Source of the DNA: Paraglomus occultum
Taxonomy: Eukaryota; Glomeromycota; Glomeromycetes; Paraglomerales; Paraglomeraceae
DNA length: 25,303 bases
Assembly (NCBI GenBank): GCA_910592205.1
Contig: CAJVPJ010000435.1
Coordinates: 1-25,303, forward strand
Reading direction: 5' to 3'
Positions within the stretch are counted from its first letter, which is position 1; every line of letters begins with the position of its first letter. The notes under the pieces are model-generated. The model saw only the letters and a program-made list of their open reading frames with translations, did no database searches and was not told the DNA's origin. A program made the translations under genes and the position numbers. Shown here in pieces: positions 1 to 10,101 of the stretch.

Positions 1-75
<75 letters not shown>
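1..75. repeat. (AAT)n microsatellite
   Basis: Twenty-five uninterrupted AAT units open the window. The array runs off the left edge, so its true length is unknown. It is ordinary simple-sequence DNA for an AT-rich nuclear genome. Confidence 0.97.
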
Positions 76-76
<1 letters not shown>

Positions 77-313
77 CTATATTCCAACATTAACATACTA
101 TTTCCTTTCCATTTACATCGTGATAGTAATGATGGGAAAACACCTGTGCAACCAACTTTAATCTCAAACTAAAGCCTATTTTCAATAGCCATGAGCTTCA
201 ATTGAAGTTAACTAAACAGCCAATTAAGTTTTAATCATAATTGTTGTTGTTTATGAATTTAAAATTTTACTCATTACAATAATTCTAAAAAGCAAATTTA
301 CATTAGGTTATTA

Positions 314-475
314 TTTCAAACCTCGATATAGTGAAGACTCGATATAATAAAGCCTACATGAAAAATTTTTTCTAAATAAAATTAAAATTTTACTATTTAA
401 TATTATATTTAATATATTCGATATTGTGAAAAACAATCCTCGTCCCGCGGACTTTACTATATCGAAGTTTGACTG
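314..475. mobile_element. Miniature inverted-repeat element, pogo/Tc1-like
   Basis: Left end 317-340 (CAAACCTCGATATAGTGAAG...) and the reverse complement of the right end 450-471 (CAAACTTCGATATAGTAAAG...) match at all but a few of about 22 positions. TA dinucleotides lie just outside both ends (312-313 and 476-477), as expected for TA target duplication. The roughly 160-base interior is AT rich with no ORF, so it can only be a non-autonomous copy. Ends of the form TCGATATAGTGAA are typical of pogo/Fot1-type elements; the family name is an inference from this pattern. Confidence 0.55.
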
Positions 476-479
476 TACT

Positions 480-2500
480 ATATATATTATTTGTACTTTT
501 TTATTTCATGTCTGGTCATTGTATTAGTATTAATATAAGGCAGCTTGTAATTATAATGACAACAACGTTTAGCTTCTTCATACGTAATTGAAACCAACGT
601 TGAAATAAAACAAAAACTTTAATGTACACGACTTGAATTTACACTTGTTTGAGAGAAATAAAGTGTAAATTTAAAAACTTTATTATCTTGGTTGCAGTCA
701 ACAACCAATTGTTTGAAATAAACCTTTTTTATTTAGTCAATTCCTAGCCGAGTTAAGTTATCGAGTTGATATTTATCATGATAACCCATATAATAGTAGA
801 CGTTGTATTATAAAACATCATAAATAACCTGAACTTTTCTTCAATAAGTTGATATTTGTTCTGTTGATGGTGTTCTGATTCTTATTATTACCTGTACACT
901 CAATTGAGCAAAGTCAAAAGGTTTGACACATCTTTGTGGCACGTCTTTCATTTGAAACATATGGACTTTTATTATCAGACAAAACAGTAATGAACAATTT
1001 ATAAATGCCAAAAATAGCTTGACAAAGGAATATGAATATTTAATGCCATTAGAGAATGAGGCCTTTAGTGGTTTCTCTGAATTGTCTATGCCACGAAAGC
1101 GAGCACGTAAAAAGATTATTGTTTTAAACCAACTATTACTATGCAGTATACATGGTTAATACTAGCTATATTCAGTGTAGTCAACTGCGTCAGACTTATT
1201 GTTCAGCTACAACCATGTACTAAAACTAACTTGGTACATTTTCACATAATTCCTTTGTTACGAATTATATGCGCCTGTTTGTTCCGCATGCAATTATAAA
1301 AAGATTTGCCGTTCGGTTGGTGTAGCCTTTCTGGAAGTGCGAACGACAAGCCTTAGGCTAATAAACCAAATTTGGAAATCAACACCTAATAATGTTGGTG
1401 AACTGGCTCATACCTATATACGGAAATAGAAACAAATTTGACAAGCAACAATTTATAGTTTAATTAAACACATGCATGCGAATCAGCGGAAATATAGTAA
1501 TTAGTTGATAAGTTTGTGAAACTCATAAGTGATACAGTAACCGCTTCTCCCCTGAAATATACTAATCGAGTATTTATTTATACATGATAAGTAGTAGGAG
1601 ACAACAAACGCTCGATGACTACATGTTTCAACGTTTTTGTAACTATGATGAGAATATAGATTCTTCTATTATTTCTTATGGTAAAAGAGTTTTCCCACTA
1701 ATACTAATATGAGGAATGGGCACGCTGGGATAACTACTGCAACAATGCAGATAGAAACTTTGTATGCCAGCCGAGTTTCTGTTAAATGGTTCCATACTTT
1801 ACGCAATATCAGAATTACCAGTGTTAGTGTTATCGTAATCTATTGAAAAGCTTGTTTTGACGCAGCTCATCCAAAAAAGATTTTCTTGATTGATACTGAT
1901 AACAGTTTGAATGTACTTCACTGTAAGTGGTCCGGTTTTAAGGGCAGTTTTGATTATTGTGCGAGATCAAATGAGGAAAATAAGATGGTTTTACTAATTA
2001 AAGCATTTGATTGGCATTTTTAGCGTGAGAATTTACTAAAAAAAGCGCTCGTTATAATAGCGCATGGGCATATTCCTTCACTTGCTATAATTAAGTTTGC
2101 ATAGATGCCTTAAAATACTACTACCATTGAGATACAGTATGCAGATTTTCGGTAATTATATTATATGTTTGTATCATCATTTTTACGAGCATCACAATTT
2201 AATACATATTGCAACCGATACGGTGGTGTCCTTTGATTATAATGACGTACAAACGTCGATTAAAGTCCAAAATAAATATGCAGTAAGATAAAACTTAATT
2301 TGCTTATTTGGCATGTAAATCAATGAGCGTAATTACCTTTTGGTCAAATATTGTTCCCCCCGTAAACTATATATATTGTGACAAGTAACACTTGGCGTAC
2401 ATTGATCTTGTGACTATATTGTTAATAGATGGTATAGAAGGTGGTTTGCAAGTTAATCTGCAACCAATGTCTTACTTTACAACAGTCGTCTTGTAACCAT
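480..2500. other. AT-rich intergenic DNA, no gene seen
   Basis: No convincing coding frame was found on either strand; short ORFs such as that at 2097-2291 are what AT-rich DNA gives by chance. The one structure noted is a perfect 11-base inverted repeat at 636-646 and 661-671 (AATTTACACTT / AAGTGTAAATT) with a 14-base loop. Confidence 0.6.
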
Positions 2501-2514
2501 TACATCAGCTATGT

Positions 2515-2802
2515 TTGATAAGTCTAAAAATAATTGATTATGTTTATGTTTATGATATCTTTTGGTGTGATATTAATGATCTTTTTTTTTTTGTGCTTCT
2601 TCCCGACATCTCCCTGAGTTTATTGCAGATCTGGTCACACAACCCTAACAATCAACGCCTCCATCAATACACAGTTAATACATCCCATCGGGATACTACT
2701 TTTTGTTTATTTCGCAAGATGCTAATTCATGCAGAAATAACATCAGATAAGAAGGAATCGCTGTTCATATATTTGCAATTATTAGGAATGCCCGACTTCT
2801 AA
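2515..2802 (+). CDS. Doubtful ORF, 95 residues
   Basis: An open frame starting at TTG, not ATG. Its first third is AT-rich, low-complexity Ile/Tyr/Phe sequence that looks like chance. The second half (about residues 35-95, ending LLGMPDF) has a more protein-like mix of His, Asn, Arg and charged residues. An overlapping frame over 2755-2890 is also open. No family recognised, no splice signal that decides a start, and no promoter seen. It may be one decayed exon or nothing. Confidence 0.15.
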   Translation: MISLKIIDYVYVYDIFWCDINDLFFFVLLPDISLSLLQIWSHNPNNQRLHQYTVNTSHRDTTFCLFRKMLIHAEITSDKKESLFIYLQLLGMPDF

Positions 2803-2972
2803 AACTATGTAAAATTATCTCTAAACTATATAATGCAAGTCGTAATAATAGCGAACGTCCATTGAGCAAAAATGTCCACGAGAAGCATTAAACCCACAGA
2901 TTCGAGTGCAATCACTTTCCTACTCTAATGTCTCGTCACAATGGCATATTATATATCAATACATCATCACTC

Positions 2973-3671
2973 CTATGCTTTGATCCAGCCTGCTTGCCGG
3001 AAGAATTCCCACAATTTGCAAGCCTTACTAACATCAATACGTACTACCCTTTGCGCATCTACCTTCCGGAATAACAAATTTCTCTCTTCATATTCTCTCG
3101 CAGCAGCCAAAATAACGTACTTCGTCTGCATATATGCGTCTGGCGTCATACGTAGTATAGAGATCACTTGTCGCTCAACACGATGTAGAGAATCGATATG
3201 TGGCAGATTAGATACATCTGACGGCTCACCCCGCCAAGTCACTTTGGGTTTCTTCATGATTTCCAAGCTAGAATTATCTAATTCAAGATCGTCAACATGT
3301 CTAACAAGATCGTCCCATGCCATAGGAGGTGGTGCTGGTCTAGTCTTGTCTATAGTCGTCTCAAATACAGACTGATGTTTTATTCGAGGTCTTGTTGCTT
3401 TCTTATTTTTCCATACATCTTTATCTAATAGCGCTTGTGGATTTTCTTTGAATATATCATATACTGTACACTTGAAAGTTATGCTCTGCGGATCTCTCGT
3501 CTTTGATGGTGAGCGCACAGGATAAGGATTCTTCCGTGGCTTTTTCTCCCGACAACTCCATTTTTGTACTTTATCTTCATTGGCCTTTTCCCACACCTCG
3601 GGAGGCACTTCATTAAGTAACCAACGTTGCTTCTCTTTTGGCATTGCTATTGATGTATTGAGTGTAATCAT
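2973..3671 (-). CDS. SWIRM domain protein, Fun19/Laf-like
   Basis: Single-exon frame of 232 residues starting at ATG 3671-3669 (a second Met, residue 10, is also possible). Residues about 160-230 form a SWIRM domain, a helical chromatin-binding module: the helix around SILRMTPDAYMQTKYVI, then RKVDAQRVVRIDVSKACKLW and the closing GWI. This DAQ...RIDV.KA.KLW pattern is that of fungal Fun19/YOR338W and fission yeast Laf1/Laf2, which associate with Rpd3L/Clr6 histone deacetylase complexes. The N-terminal 150 residues are basic and Pro-rich (for example KKPRKNPYPVRSPSKTRDP), probably disordered, and could carry nuclear localisation signals. Yeast relatives are longer, so this is a compact form. 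The frame is intact with no missing domain core. Role in chromatin is inferred from the family; the domain is read directly from sequence. Confidence 0.85.
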   Translation of the reverse strand: MITLNTSIAMPKEKQRWLLNEVPPEVWEKANEDKVQKWSCREKKPRKNPYPVRSPSKTRDPQSITFKCTVYDIFKENPQALLDKDVWKNKKATRPRIKHQSVFETTIDKTRPAPPPMAWDDLVRHVDDLELDNSSLEIMKKPKVTWRGEPSDVSNLPHIDSLHRVERQVISILRMTPDAYMQTKYVILAAAREYEERNLLFRKVDAQRVVRIDVSKACKLWEFFRQAGWIKA

Positions 3672-4595
3672 GTCAACAATTAGTCACAGGACAAAGATAG
3701 AACGGTGGCAAAGTTTATTATCTAATGATTCTACTAGAAACACAAGTAAATGATGGTAAAAACCACTCACGAGAAGAATTAAGGGTCTTGACTATGATTT
3801 TTTGAGAATTAAGATTAGTGAAAGTATTATAATTATCCCGCAGTAGTATATCGGACTAAATGTATTAGAAAGATGAACTGGGTCGTTTGATGAGAATGTG
3901 TTTGTTCGTTATGAGAATGGTTATGGGATATGTAATGTTATGAAATTATGTACAATGAGCGTAAAATGTGTAAGATTAATTGTATAAACAAAATTTGCAA
4001 AAAAAACGTCGTAAAAAAGATTAAGGAAAGAAGAATTCGGGGTAAAGGGAGAGTCGGGGTAATTGTTGCCTGATTTATGGATTTTATGAGGTCATACCAG
4101 CCAATTGTGATCACTTAATGATCTGCATTTATATATTAATATTGCCTTCTATTGTAAATGTTGATATTGTGATTACGTCATGTAGTTGAAAATGGGGTGA
4201 CAGTTGAACTAACTGTACCAGTACGTCTGAGATGAATGTTTTCTTACCGTTAATAAAAAAGTAAGGCAATCCGAGTATAAAAAATGGCGATAGCTATAAT
4301 TGGTTAATATGCTTTTAGCCATTTAGGCTTTGTTTACGCGAGATAGGAACCAATCAGATATAACAGATATTTAGATCTAACAATGACTCGAGACCTCTTC
4401 CCATTGAATATCTAATAGACACCGAAGAAGGATTATTACAATGGCAATTATCGCGCAGTTAGGCATAACGTCGAACAATCTATTATTGTAATTTCCAATC
4501 TCAAGTTTACTCACGAGACTTTTACATGTTATTGTAAAACCAGATTATTAATAAACATCACAAATTGAAATACAATATTTGTTGTTCAACCTATT
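3672..4595. other. Intergenic, no gene seen
   Basis: Sequence upstream of the SWIRM gene. It includes the likely promoter of that gene, but no TATA box or CAAT motif stands out. No coding frame on either strand is convincing. Confidence 0.5.
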
Positions 4596-4599
4596 ACTA

Positions 4600-5230
4600 T
4601 AGCGGAAGCATGATTACTTGTTATTGGAGGCAGCTTTTCCATAAAGCCGCCAAGGGTCATGCGCCTGTGTTTGAAAGGAATCAAAACTGTTCCGAAGTGC
4701 TGGCTCTCATCTGTTTAATTCATCATCTACGTCTTGTATCACTATGTAGTGCGGCGTAACAGTGAATGTAATTCAGGACAACACCCGCATAACATTCACA
4801 TCGCATTTGGTACATCAAAGCTACTTTGAGGCATAGTGGAGGGACACATCATTGAAAGTGTGTTACAATATAGTGTTGCACTCGCCAGTTTGATTGGCGT
4901 ACCTATGTCCCCCCCCCTAAGTGTAATCGTTTCTGAAAAATCAGTCTCGTGTCCATATCCCAGATGGAGACTTGCAGGTTTGGTACGAGTTGGACTTATT
5001 TGGTATATGCCGGAATGTATTTTCTGCAACATTTCCACATAGAAACATAGAAGGCTGTGAATAGGCTGCTGTGCGCCATCTGCAAGTTGTATCATTGTTC
5101 AACTCGCTATGGTTAGCTTTGCTGGGACTCTGATTTCTAATAATGCGGAAAGCCAGAGAAAATGAATGTCCTGTCTGAATCGTACTAATACCACTTGTTT
5201 CGATAATCCTTGAGCAAGATTATGCATTCG
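4600..5230 (-). pseudogene. Scrambled relic of an unknown, perhaps secreted, protein
   Basis: Three reading frames on the minus strand each look protein-like over adjoining parts. A hydrophobic stretch (FLWLSALLEIRVPAKLTIA, near 5165-5110) resembles a signal peptide. Next comes a Cys-containing segment in another frame (around 5105-4935; CRWRTAAYSQPSMFLCGNVA and SYQTCKSPSGIWTRD). A third frame over 4940-4796 follows (TLYCNTLSMMCPSTMPQSSF, stop at 4796), and more open sequence with FGTVLIPFKHRRMTLGGFME lies at about 4710-4600. A nine-base C run at 4909-4917 lies in the third part and could be a slippage site. I do not recognise the family. A retropepsin reading of the LADGAQQPI frame was considered and is weaker. 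Frame changes make it a relic unless sequencing errors are to blame. Confidence 0.4.
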
Positions 5231-5239
5231 CTAATAATT

Positions 5240-6397
5240 GCTGGTTTTCATGTTTGACTTTCAAATTCGGTACTTGCTTGGCATCCGCGGACAATGACTT
5301 TGCAAAAGCCGAGCATGCAGCTATTGGACAAAGTCCCAATTATTATTATTGTCATTTTTACCCGATCTGGTCTTGATTCATTGTACATCCATTCAAAGGT
5401 TTAAGCAATGATGTTTCATATCTTATTGAAAGAAACTGATAATTACCGATTGTCAATCAAGAACACTTTTGGCGTTCAATGTAGGTATGTGTAATAAAGA
5501 TGACAAAGAACAAATACTTACAGATTCTTTGATTGCTCTTGATCGATTTGTTTGTTAAAAGGTAAAGACATTATTATATACTGTATATGAGGAACATCTA
5601 ACTGTAGTAATTAGTCTATCTTGGACTGCAATTTTTAGTTGAAAATGGTTTAAACAAAACTTTCCGTTTAAAATCGACGTATTTAAAAAGATTTTATTTT
5701 GAATCAAAAGTATAAATACGAATTGGTCTAGAATTTAATCACAGAATGGCTACGCCTTTCCCCCAATTATAAATTGTAAACCAAACAAAGTTTAACAGGA
5801 AATTTGTTGTTTATGCATTTGTCACAGTAACGATTCACAGTATTTTACGCTTCCAGTAAATTATTGACAACAGCGGCTTTTACGTAATGGGGATTAATGA
5901 GATCTATTTCGATTAAAATGTTATATGAGCGGACAATTTTCAGTTACGATCATAAACGCTTTCCATTGCGCCAGCATTTCGTCAATCTACGCAGGACTCT
6001 GACTCTCTTGACAAAAAATCCGACAAGTTTTTGCACAGGGCGATATATGCACAAAAACCGTATAGTGTATTTTAATCATATATCATATGATACATAGCGA
6101 AATATCAATAAGTTGATCAATTAATCATGCTTAATATTAAAGTTAATGACTTTCATCAATCAATTTTATTGGATTGAAAATATTGAATAATGGCTAGACT
6201 GGTGCTTGTTTCAATATTATTATTTTTATAAACGTCCCTTGATGTATTATTTAATGCTTTGCTCCGGTCAAGGCGGCACACTTTTTGAACAATTCTTGAT
6301 TACTTCTATCGATGAATTATTTGTTCATTCATTTATTATCCTTCCACGAAACTACACAATACTTTTGTACCACATAATTATGTAAAACTATCAACGC
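5240..6397. other. Intergenic, no gene seen
   Basis: AT-rich sequence. The frame at 5897-6097 is short, starts inside low-complexity sequence and has no recognisable motif. Nothing else is supported. Confidence 0.5.
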
Positions 6398-6519
6398 TTA
6401 AGCATATTTCTCATAACCGAGACCCGAATAGTTTCCATAAAAAGGCATTCTGTAGTAATGGTTGGTTTGATTAGAAGCAAAAGATTCTCCACAATACGAA
6501 CATTCATTGTGGCGGAGAT
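6398..6519 (-). CDS. Candidate terminal exon, Cys/Tyr-rich tail
   Basis: An open frame preceded by a plausible 3' splice site (TAG at 6522-6520) and ending at TAA 6400-6398. It reads DLRHNECSYCGESFASNQ and then a Tyr/Gly/Asn-rich tail ending GLGYEKYA. The CSYC pair could be half of a zinc site, but no second pair is seen. The composition (Gly, Met, Pro, Arg) is unlike random AT-rich translation. Upstream on the same strand, 6540-6800 is richer in GC and holds a frame with two stops (including LLNVGAMSYFWGQAFS), which may be an older part of the same gene. No family recognised. It could be a last exon or a decayed fragment. Confidence 0.35.
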
Positions 6520-6539
6520 CTATTACAAAGATTAATTAT

Positions 6540-6810
6540 CAGCCCGAGTTATTGACTATTAAGAAAAGGCTTGTCCCCAAAAGTACGACATAGCCCCAAC
6601 ATTTAGTAATGTATCTCTACAGTGGTTGTTTGCAGGCTTCTCAATATTGAGACTAGTGTCGAGCTAATCTAGAAACCAGTTATTATATGTGTTCCAGAAG
6701 CCGTCCGTAGACGCTGTCGACATTGGAATGGCGCCGCATCAAAATTGTTCCACACAAATTATGCGGGACTGAAAAACAACAGCTGCGCTTCCCTTACTAT
6801 TACCCCAATC
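6540..6810 (-). pseudogene. Possible coding relic, GC-raised
   Basis: A segment with higher GC than its surroundings. One minus-strand frame is open apart from two stops over about 85 codons, with pieces such as GFWNTYNNWFL and CRDTLLNVGAMSYFWGQ. Another frame over 6775-6700 (CGTILMRRHSNVDSVYGRLL) is also open, so the true frame is uncertain. No family recognised. It could belong with the candidate exon at 6398-6519. Confidence 0.2.
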
Positions 6811-6829
6811 CCGTTATCAACTTTGTAAT

Positions 6830-7800
6830 TTTTTTAAACGTTGACATAAGAGATGCCCAACCATTATTAACAGCACACAGTACTGACAATGTAAACTAGA
6901 GTTATTTTTATTAAACGTTTATTTCGAAATGCTTCTTATGAATACTAGTATTATATACTGTAACAATAAAAATTGAGCAGGTTGATACTATGGCTTTAAA
7001 GGGGAGTAAAAAATACCCCCGCTTTAACTATTTTGCTTAAAATTAAAATCGGTTAAGGTGAATTGTTTTCTCAAAATTTATCAACCACGTTTTATCAGTA
7101 ACTTTTATCAAATATTATGGTTTGTAGAGTCTTTTGGTACTTTAATAGGGAAATTTATGTAGCTGTCCTTTTCAACATTGCTTAGTTAATGTATAATGTA
7201 TGACTTGGGCTGAAATCTATTATAAAAAGCCAAAATATATTCAGATATTAATGTACACCATTTAGTACTAGTTTAAGACATTAGTAAGCTGATATTGTTT
7301 GCATAATATTTCTTTAAATTTGAACAACTAGGTCAAGGGCGGTTAGTAAGAGTATTTTTACAGGTTTTTGGTAGTAATTGTACGAGAAACAAATGTTTCC
7401 GAATACTTTGATATCTATATCGTGTTGGTTTATGGTTTATTTGATATTAATAACATTAATAATTTTATAGTAATCATGTTTATTGTCTGCAGTATGTTGT
7501 TTATCAAATACTTAGTATTAATCCCAACGACTTTTCTTTCTTTCGGATTAACTTGTGCTGGTGCATCCAAAATATTCCCTAGAATTTTGATTAAATCGAC
7601 AATTAACTGCGTGCAAGTTATGGAACAAAATATATTACTTTCTTTTCATGTTAAGCATCTAGCGATATTCTTGTTCTACATTTTTTCATCAAGCTTTCTA
7701 CTCAGCATTATTAATTAAAGCAAACTCATAAAGATGTCTGCGCCATGTTGATGGTAGCACATGTTTCATAGTAGAATCCTGATATGTTAATTCATTCCAG
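6830..7800. other. AT-rich intergenic DNA; one doubtful ORF
   Basis: The frame at 7368-7718 (116 residues, TTG start) is rich in Ile, Phe, Leu and Val, as AT-rich DNA produces by chance. It shows no motif and I do not count it as a gene. The end at 7799-7800 (TTCATTCCAG) is a good 3' splice site for the exon that follows. Confidence 0.45.
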
Positions 7801-7973
7801 TATGAAGTTAAAAGATCGTCTACACTCCCCCCAAAAAAACTCCTAGTTCTCGAGGGCTTAATGTATCTCATTATTCATATCCGATCAACCCTCTCCCTAT
7901 GTCATATCAACATCTTTATGCACCCATGTTTGCGACCCATGGAAACGTCTATAATTACAGGCCTCTTTATTAA
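7801..7973 (+). CDS. Candidate terminal exon, Ser/Pro then Tyr-rich tail
   Basis: The segment begins directly after a splice-acceptor-like CCAG and ends at TAA 7971-7973. Its first part reads YEVKRSSTLPPKK in one frame. After the run C6-A7 at about 7827-7839 the sequence stays protein-like in another frame (TPSSRGLNVSHYSYPINPLP, then SYQHLYAPMFATHGNVYNYR). The switch falls exactly in a double homopolymer, so it may be a one-base slip in nature or in sequencing. The tail, rich in Tyr, Pro, Asn and Met, is of the kind seen at the ends of fungal transcription-factor genes. No DNA-binding domain was found upstream, so no function is assigned. Confidence 0.35.
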
Positions 7974-8152
7974 GTAAAAGCTTCATTGTTTCGACAGCCG
8001 TAACTCAAGTTGCTTGAACCTCAAATTTGTCGACATCATGCAAAATTACGTCACCGCAAAAATATAAGTAGCAAAAGTTAAATGACACGGGCGTTTACCG
8101 TTACACCCATTGAGGTAATCCTAAAACGGGAATGATAAAGCGTTGTCAACAG

Positions 8153-8160
8153 TATAAATA
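8153..8160 (+). promoter_or_regulatory. TATA box of the membrane-protein gene
   Basis: TATAAATA lies 39 bases before the ATG at 8199. The short leader agrees with compact fungal promoters. It is the only clear TATA box tied to a well-supported gene here. Confidence 0.55.
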
Positions 8161-8198
8161 TGAAATAAAACGAAAGCAGTCAATCTTTTTCTGTTAGT

Positions 8199-9095
8199 AT
8201 GTCAGTTTCTCAGGAACGTCCCGGCACTCCACCAACTGACTATGGGCCGTCACTCACTCGGCCAACATCCGACGATGAAGAGGATAAAGAAAACGAACTA
8301 ACAACGGTTGAAGTGGTCAATCCCGCTCACACGTCCGTGGAGATCCAGCAAGTTGAGGATGACAGTCGGAAATCGCCTATATCGCCAAGAATAGGAAAAA
8401 TTATTTTATCTTATTGGATAATATGTGTTTGTATTATCCCTATTGCGTTGATGGCTTCTCCTTTAATCATACCAATTATACTATTAAAAGTGATGGATGT
8501 AAGTGTATAAAACGACTGTGAGATTGCCGGGTTTGAAAATAAAGAAAGATGCATGTCGATTATTAACCACATACATAATTAATTGGTAGGGTGAAACAAA
8601 AGTTGTTATATATATTTGCTCGAGTATTGAGGTTTTCTTCGGTCTACTTGTTATATGGACTACTTATAAAGGATATTCTAGAAAATTTACAATACTGAAC
8701 GTGATTGGGATATTTGCAGGTAATAACTTGAATACAGTATTAATTCATTGCTATATTTTGCAGGTTTGTCTCATATAATAATTACGTTACGTTTATTATT
8801 AGGAAAATATTCTTATGTCGTAATATCGACATGGATATGTCCGAAAATTCTCGTGTCTACCGAATTTGTTCAATGCAAAAACTTTCCTCGACTTATGATG
8901 ACCAAAAGGTTGAGATCCCTCATCCAAGTGTACTTGTTGGTTGCTACCGCCGCTGCTTCTTTTTGGTACCGATGTAATTATGCGTATGCAAAAGAATATT
9001 CGAAACACGCTGCTTTGCTATCCGCATTTACGTTAGGCGCATATGTGATCAATATTTCGGTACCATCATTTATTGCATTATTACGCTGGCATTAA
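8199..9095 (+). CDS. Multi-pass membrane protein of unknown function, three exons
   Basis: Exons 8199-8498, 8632-8719 and 8764-9095 join in frame to give 239 residues. The introns run GTAAGT...TTGAG (133 bases) and GTAATA...TTGCAG (44 bases). Exon 2 is too short to stand alone, yet it reads VFFGLLVIWTTYKGYS and FTILNVIGIFA, continuing the hydrophobic pattern on both sides, which strongly supports the model. Residues 1-65 are Ser/Pro/acidic, probably disordered and cytosolic (SDDEEDKENE, KSPISPR). Hydrophobic segments follow at about 66-98, 101-112, 119-142, 145-160, 178-197 and 209-237, so four to six membrane passes are likely. No catalytic motif or known family is recognised; transport or membrane organisation would be a guess. 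All joins keep frame and there is no internal stop, so it appears functional. Confidence 0.75.
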
Positions 9096-10070
9096 TATGA
9101 AGTTGATTGTTTAAGATCTATACTGGTAAGATCTACCCATTCATAGAAAAGTGTGTGCCCACATAACGTGACAATAACATGACTGTGCGAAGCAGTTGAA
9201 ACGATTGGTAAAAAATTGGTTACAGTCTAATCTCATAATGGAGACTCGATACTGTAAATTTGGCACTAATGAGCAGTTACTCTGAAACAAAACAGCATTC
9301 TTAAATTTTTATTCAGTATATAATATATAATGAAGATAAGTAAATCATTGTTATTACATATGTAAAGTTTTTTTCCTAGATAGATTGCATTTCAATATTG
9401 TACCATCTGAACAGTAAAATATAAACACATACTAGAATAAAAATAAGATCTAACAACATGAGAAAAGCTTGTGTCTATTTCACGTTAATACGTCAATTTT
9501 CACGGAAATTTTTGCTAATTGTAATTGTGCTTAATGTACCAATTAAACTTGGTTGCAATATTACATATAATTTTGTAACTTGGATCAATTAACCAAATAA
9601 TTAAAGTCAGTCTAACAACTTTTGCCAATCTTTTCTTCTACGTTTGATCATTTGTAAAGTCGAAATCAACTTTGTTGGCATCAAATGCGCTGCCAACAAA
9701 GCGCGTTAAAATGGTGTGCTTAAATTGTCATTCGATTTGGATGAGAATAAAATTTAGACGCAACCTTAGTCAATTAAAAATTAATTTAATTGTTTAATTA
9801 CAAGTGAATGTATGGAATCGCTGGATTCTGTCCTAATTTACGCCATCTAAAGGTCAAATTGTGCTGTTAATTTATCAGATAAAGTCATTGGTAAGATTGC
9901 TACAAATATGTCGCGACATTATGCTTATAAAATTTATTAATATTCCGATGTATCACCACACCACATTTAAAAAACATATATTCGAATCATGAGTAAAACT
10001 TTATTAATAAAGTAAGATGCGATTAATTTCATTGGAGGAATAATCGCCTGAGTTGGTATGATAGACATAC
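9096..10070. other. Intergenic with one strong hairpin
   Basis: AT-rich DNA between convergent genes. No coding frame is convincing. It contains the perfect inverted repeat listed separately at 9670-9701. Confidence 0.55.
9670..9701. repeat. Perfect 11-base inverted repeat
   Basis: CTTTGTTGGCA (9670-9680) and TGCCAACAAAG (9691-9701) are exact reverse complements around a 10-base loop. It lies in non-coding DNA between two convergent genes. Role unknown; it could be the remains of a small inverted-repeat element. Confidence 0.8.
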
Positions 10071-10076
10071 ATGTAT

Positions 10077-10082
10077 TTTATT
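10077..10082 (-). terminator. Polyadenylation signal AATAAA for the Fic gene
   Basis: AATAAA on the minus strand, about 20 bases beyond the TAA that ends the Fic frame. It supports the gene's original 3' end. Confidence 0.45.
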
Positions 10083-10101
10083 ATCTGATATGTACATATC
10101 A

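Noticed and set aside
2941-3375. 144-residue plus-strand ORF
   Set aside because: It lies antisense to the SWIRM domain, whose motifs are clear on the other strand; a shadow.
4796-5095. Retroviral-type aspartic protease in the LADGAQQPI frame
   Set aside because: Only a loose resemblance; no D-T/S-G active-site motif is visible, and another frame over the same bases looks at least as coding.
7368-7718. 116-residue membrane-like ORF
   Set aside because: TTG start and Ile/Phe/Val-rich content expected from AT-rich random DNA; no splice or promoter support.
8799-9008. 69-residue minus-strand ORF
   Set aside because: Antisense to exon 3 of the membrane-protein gene.
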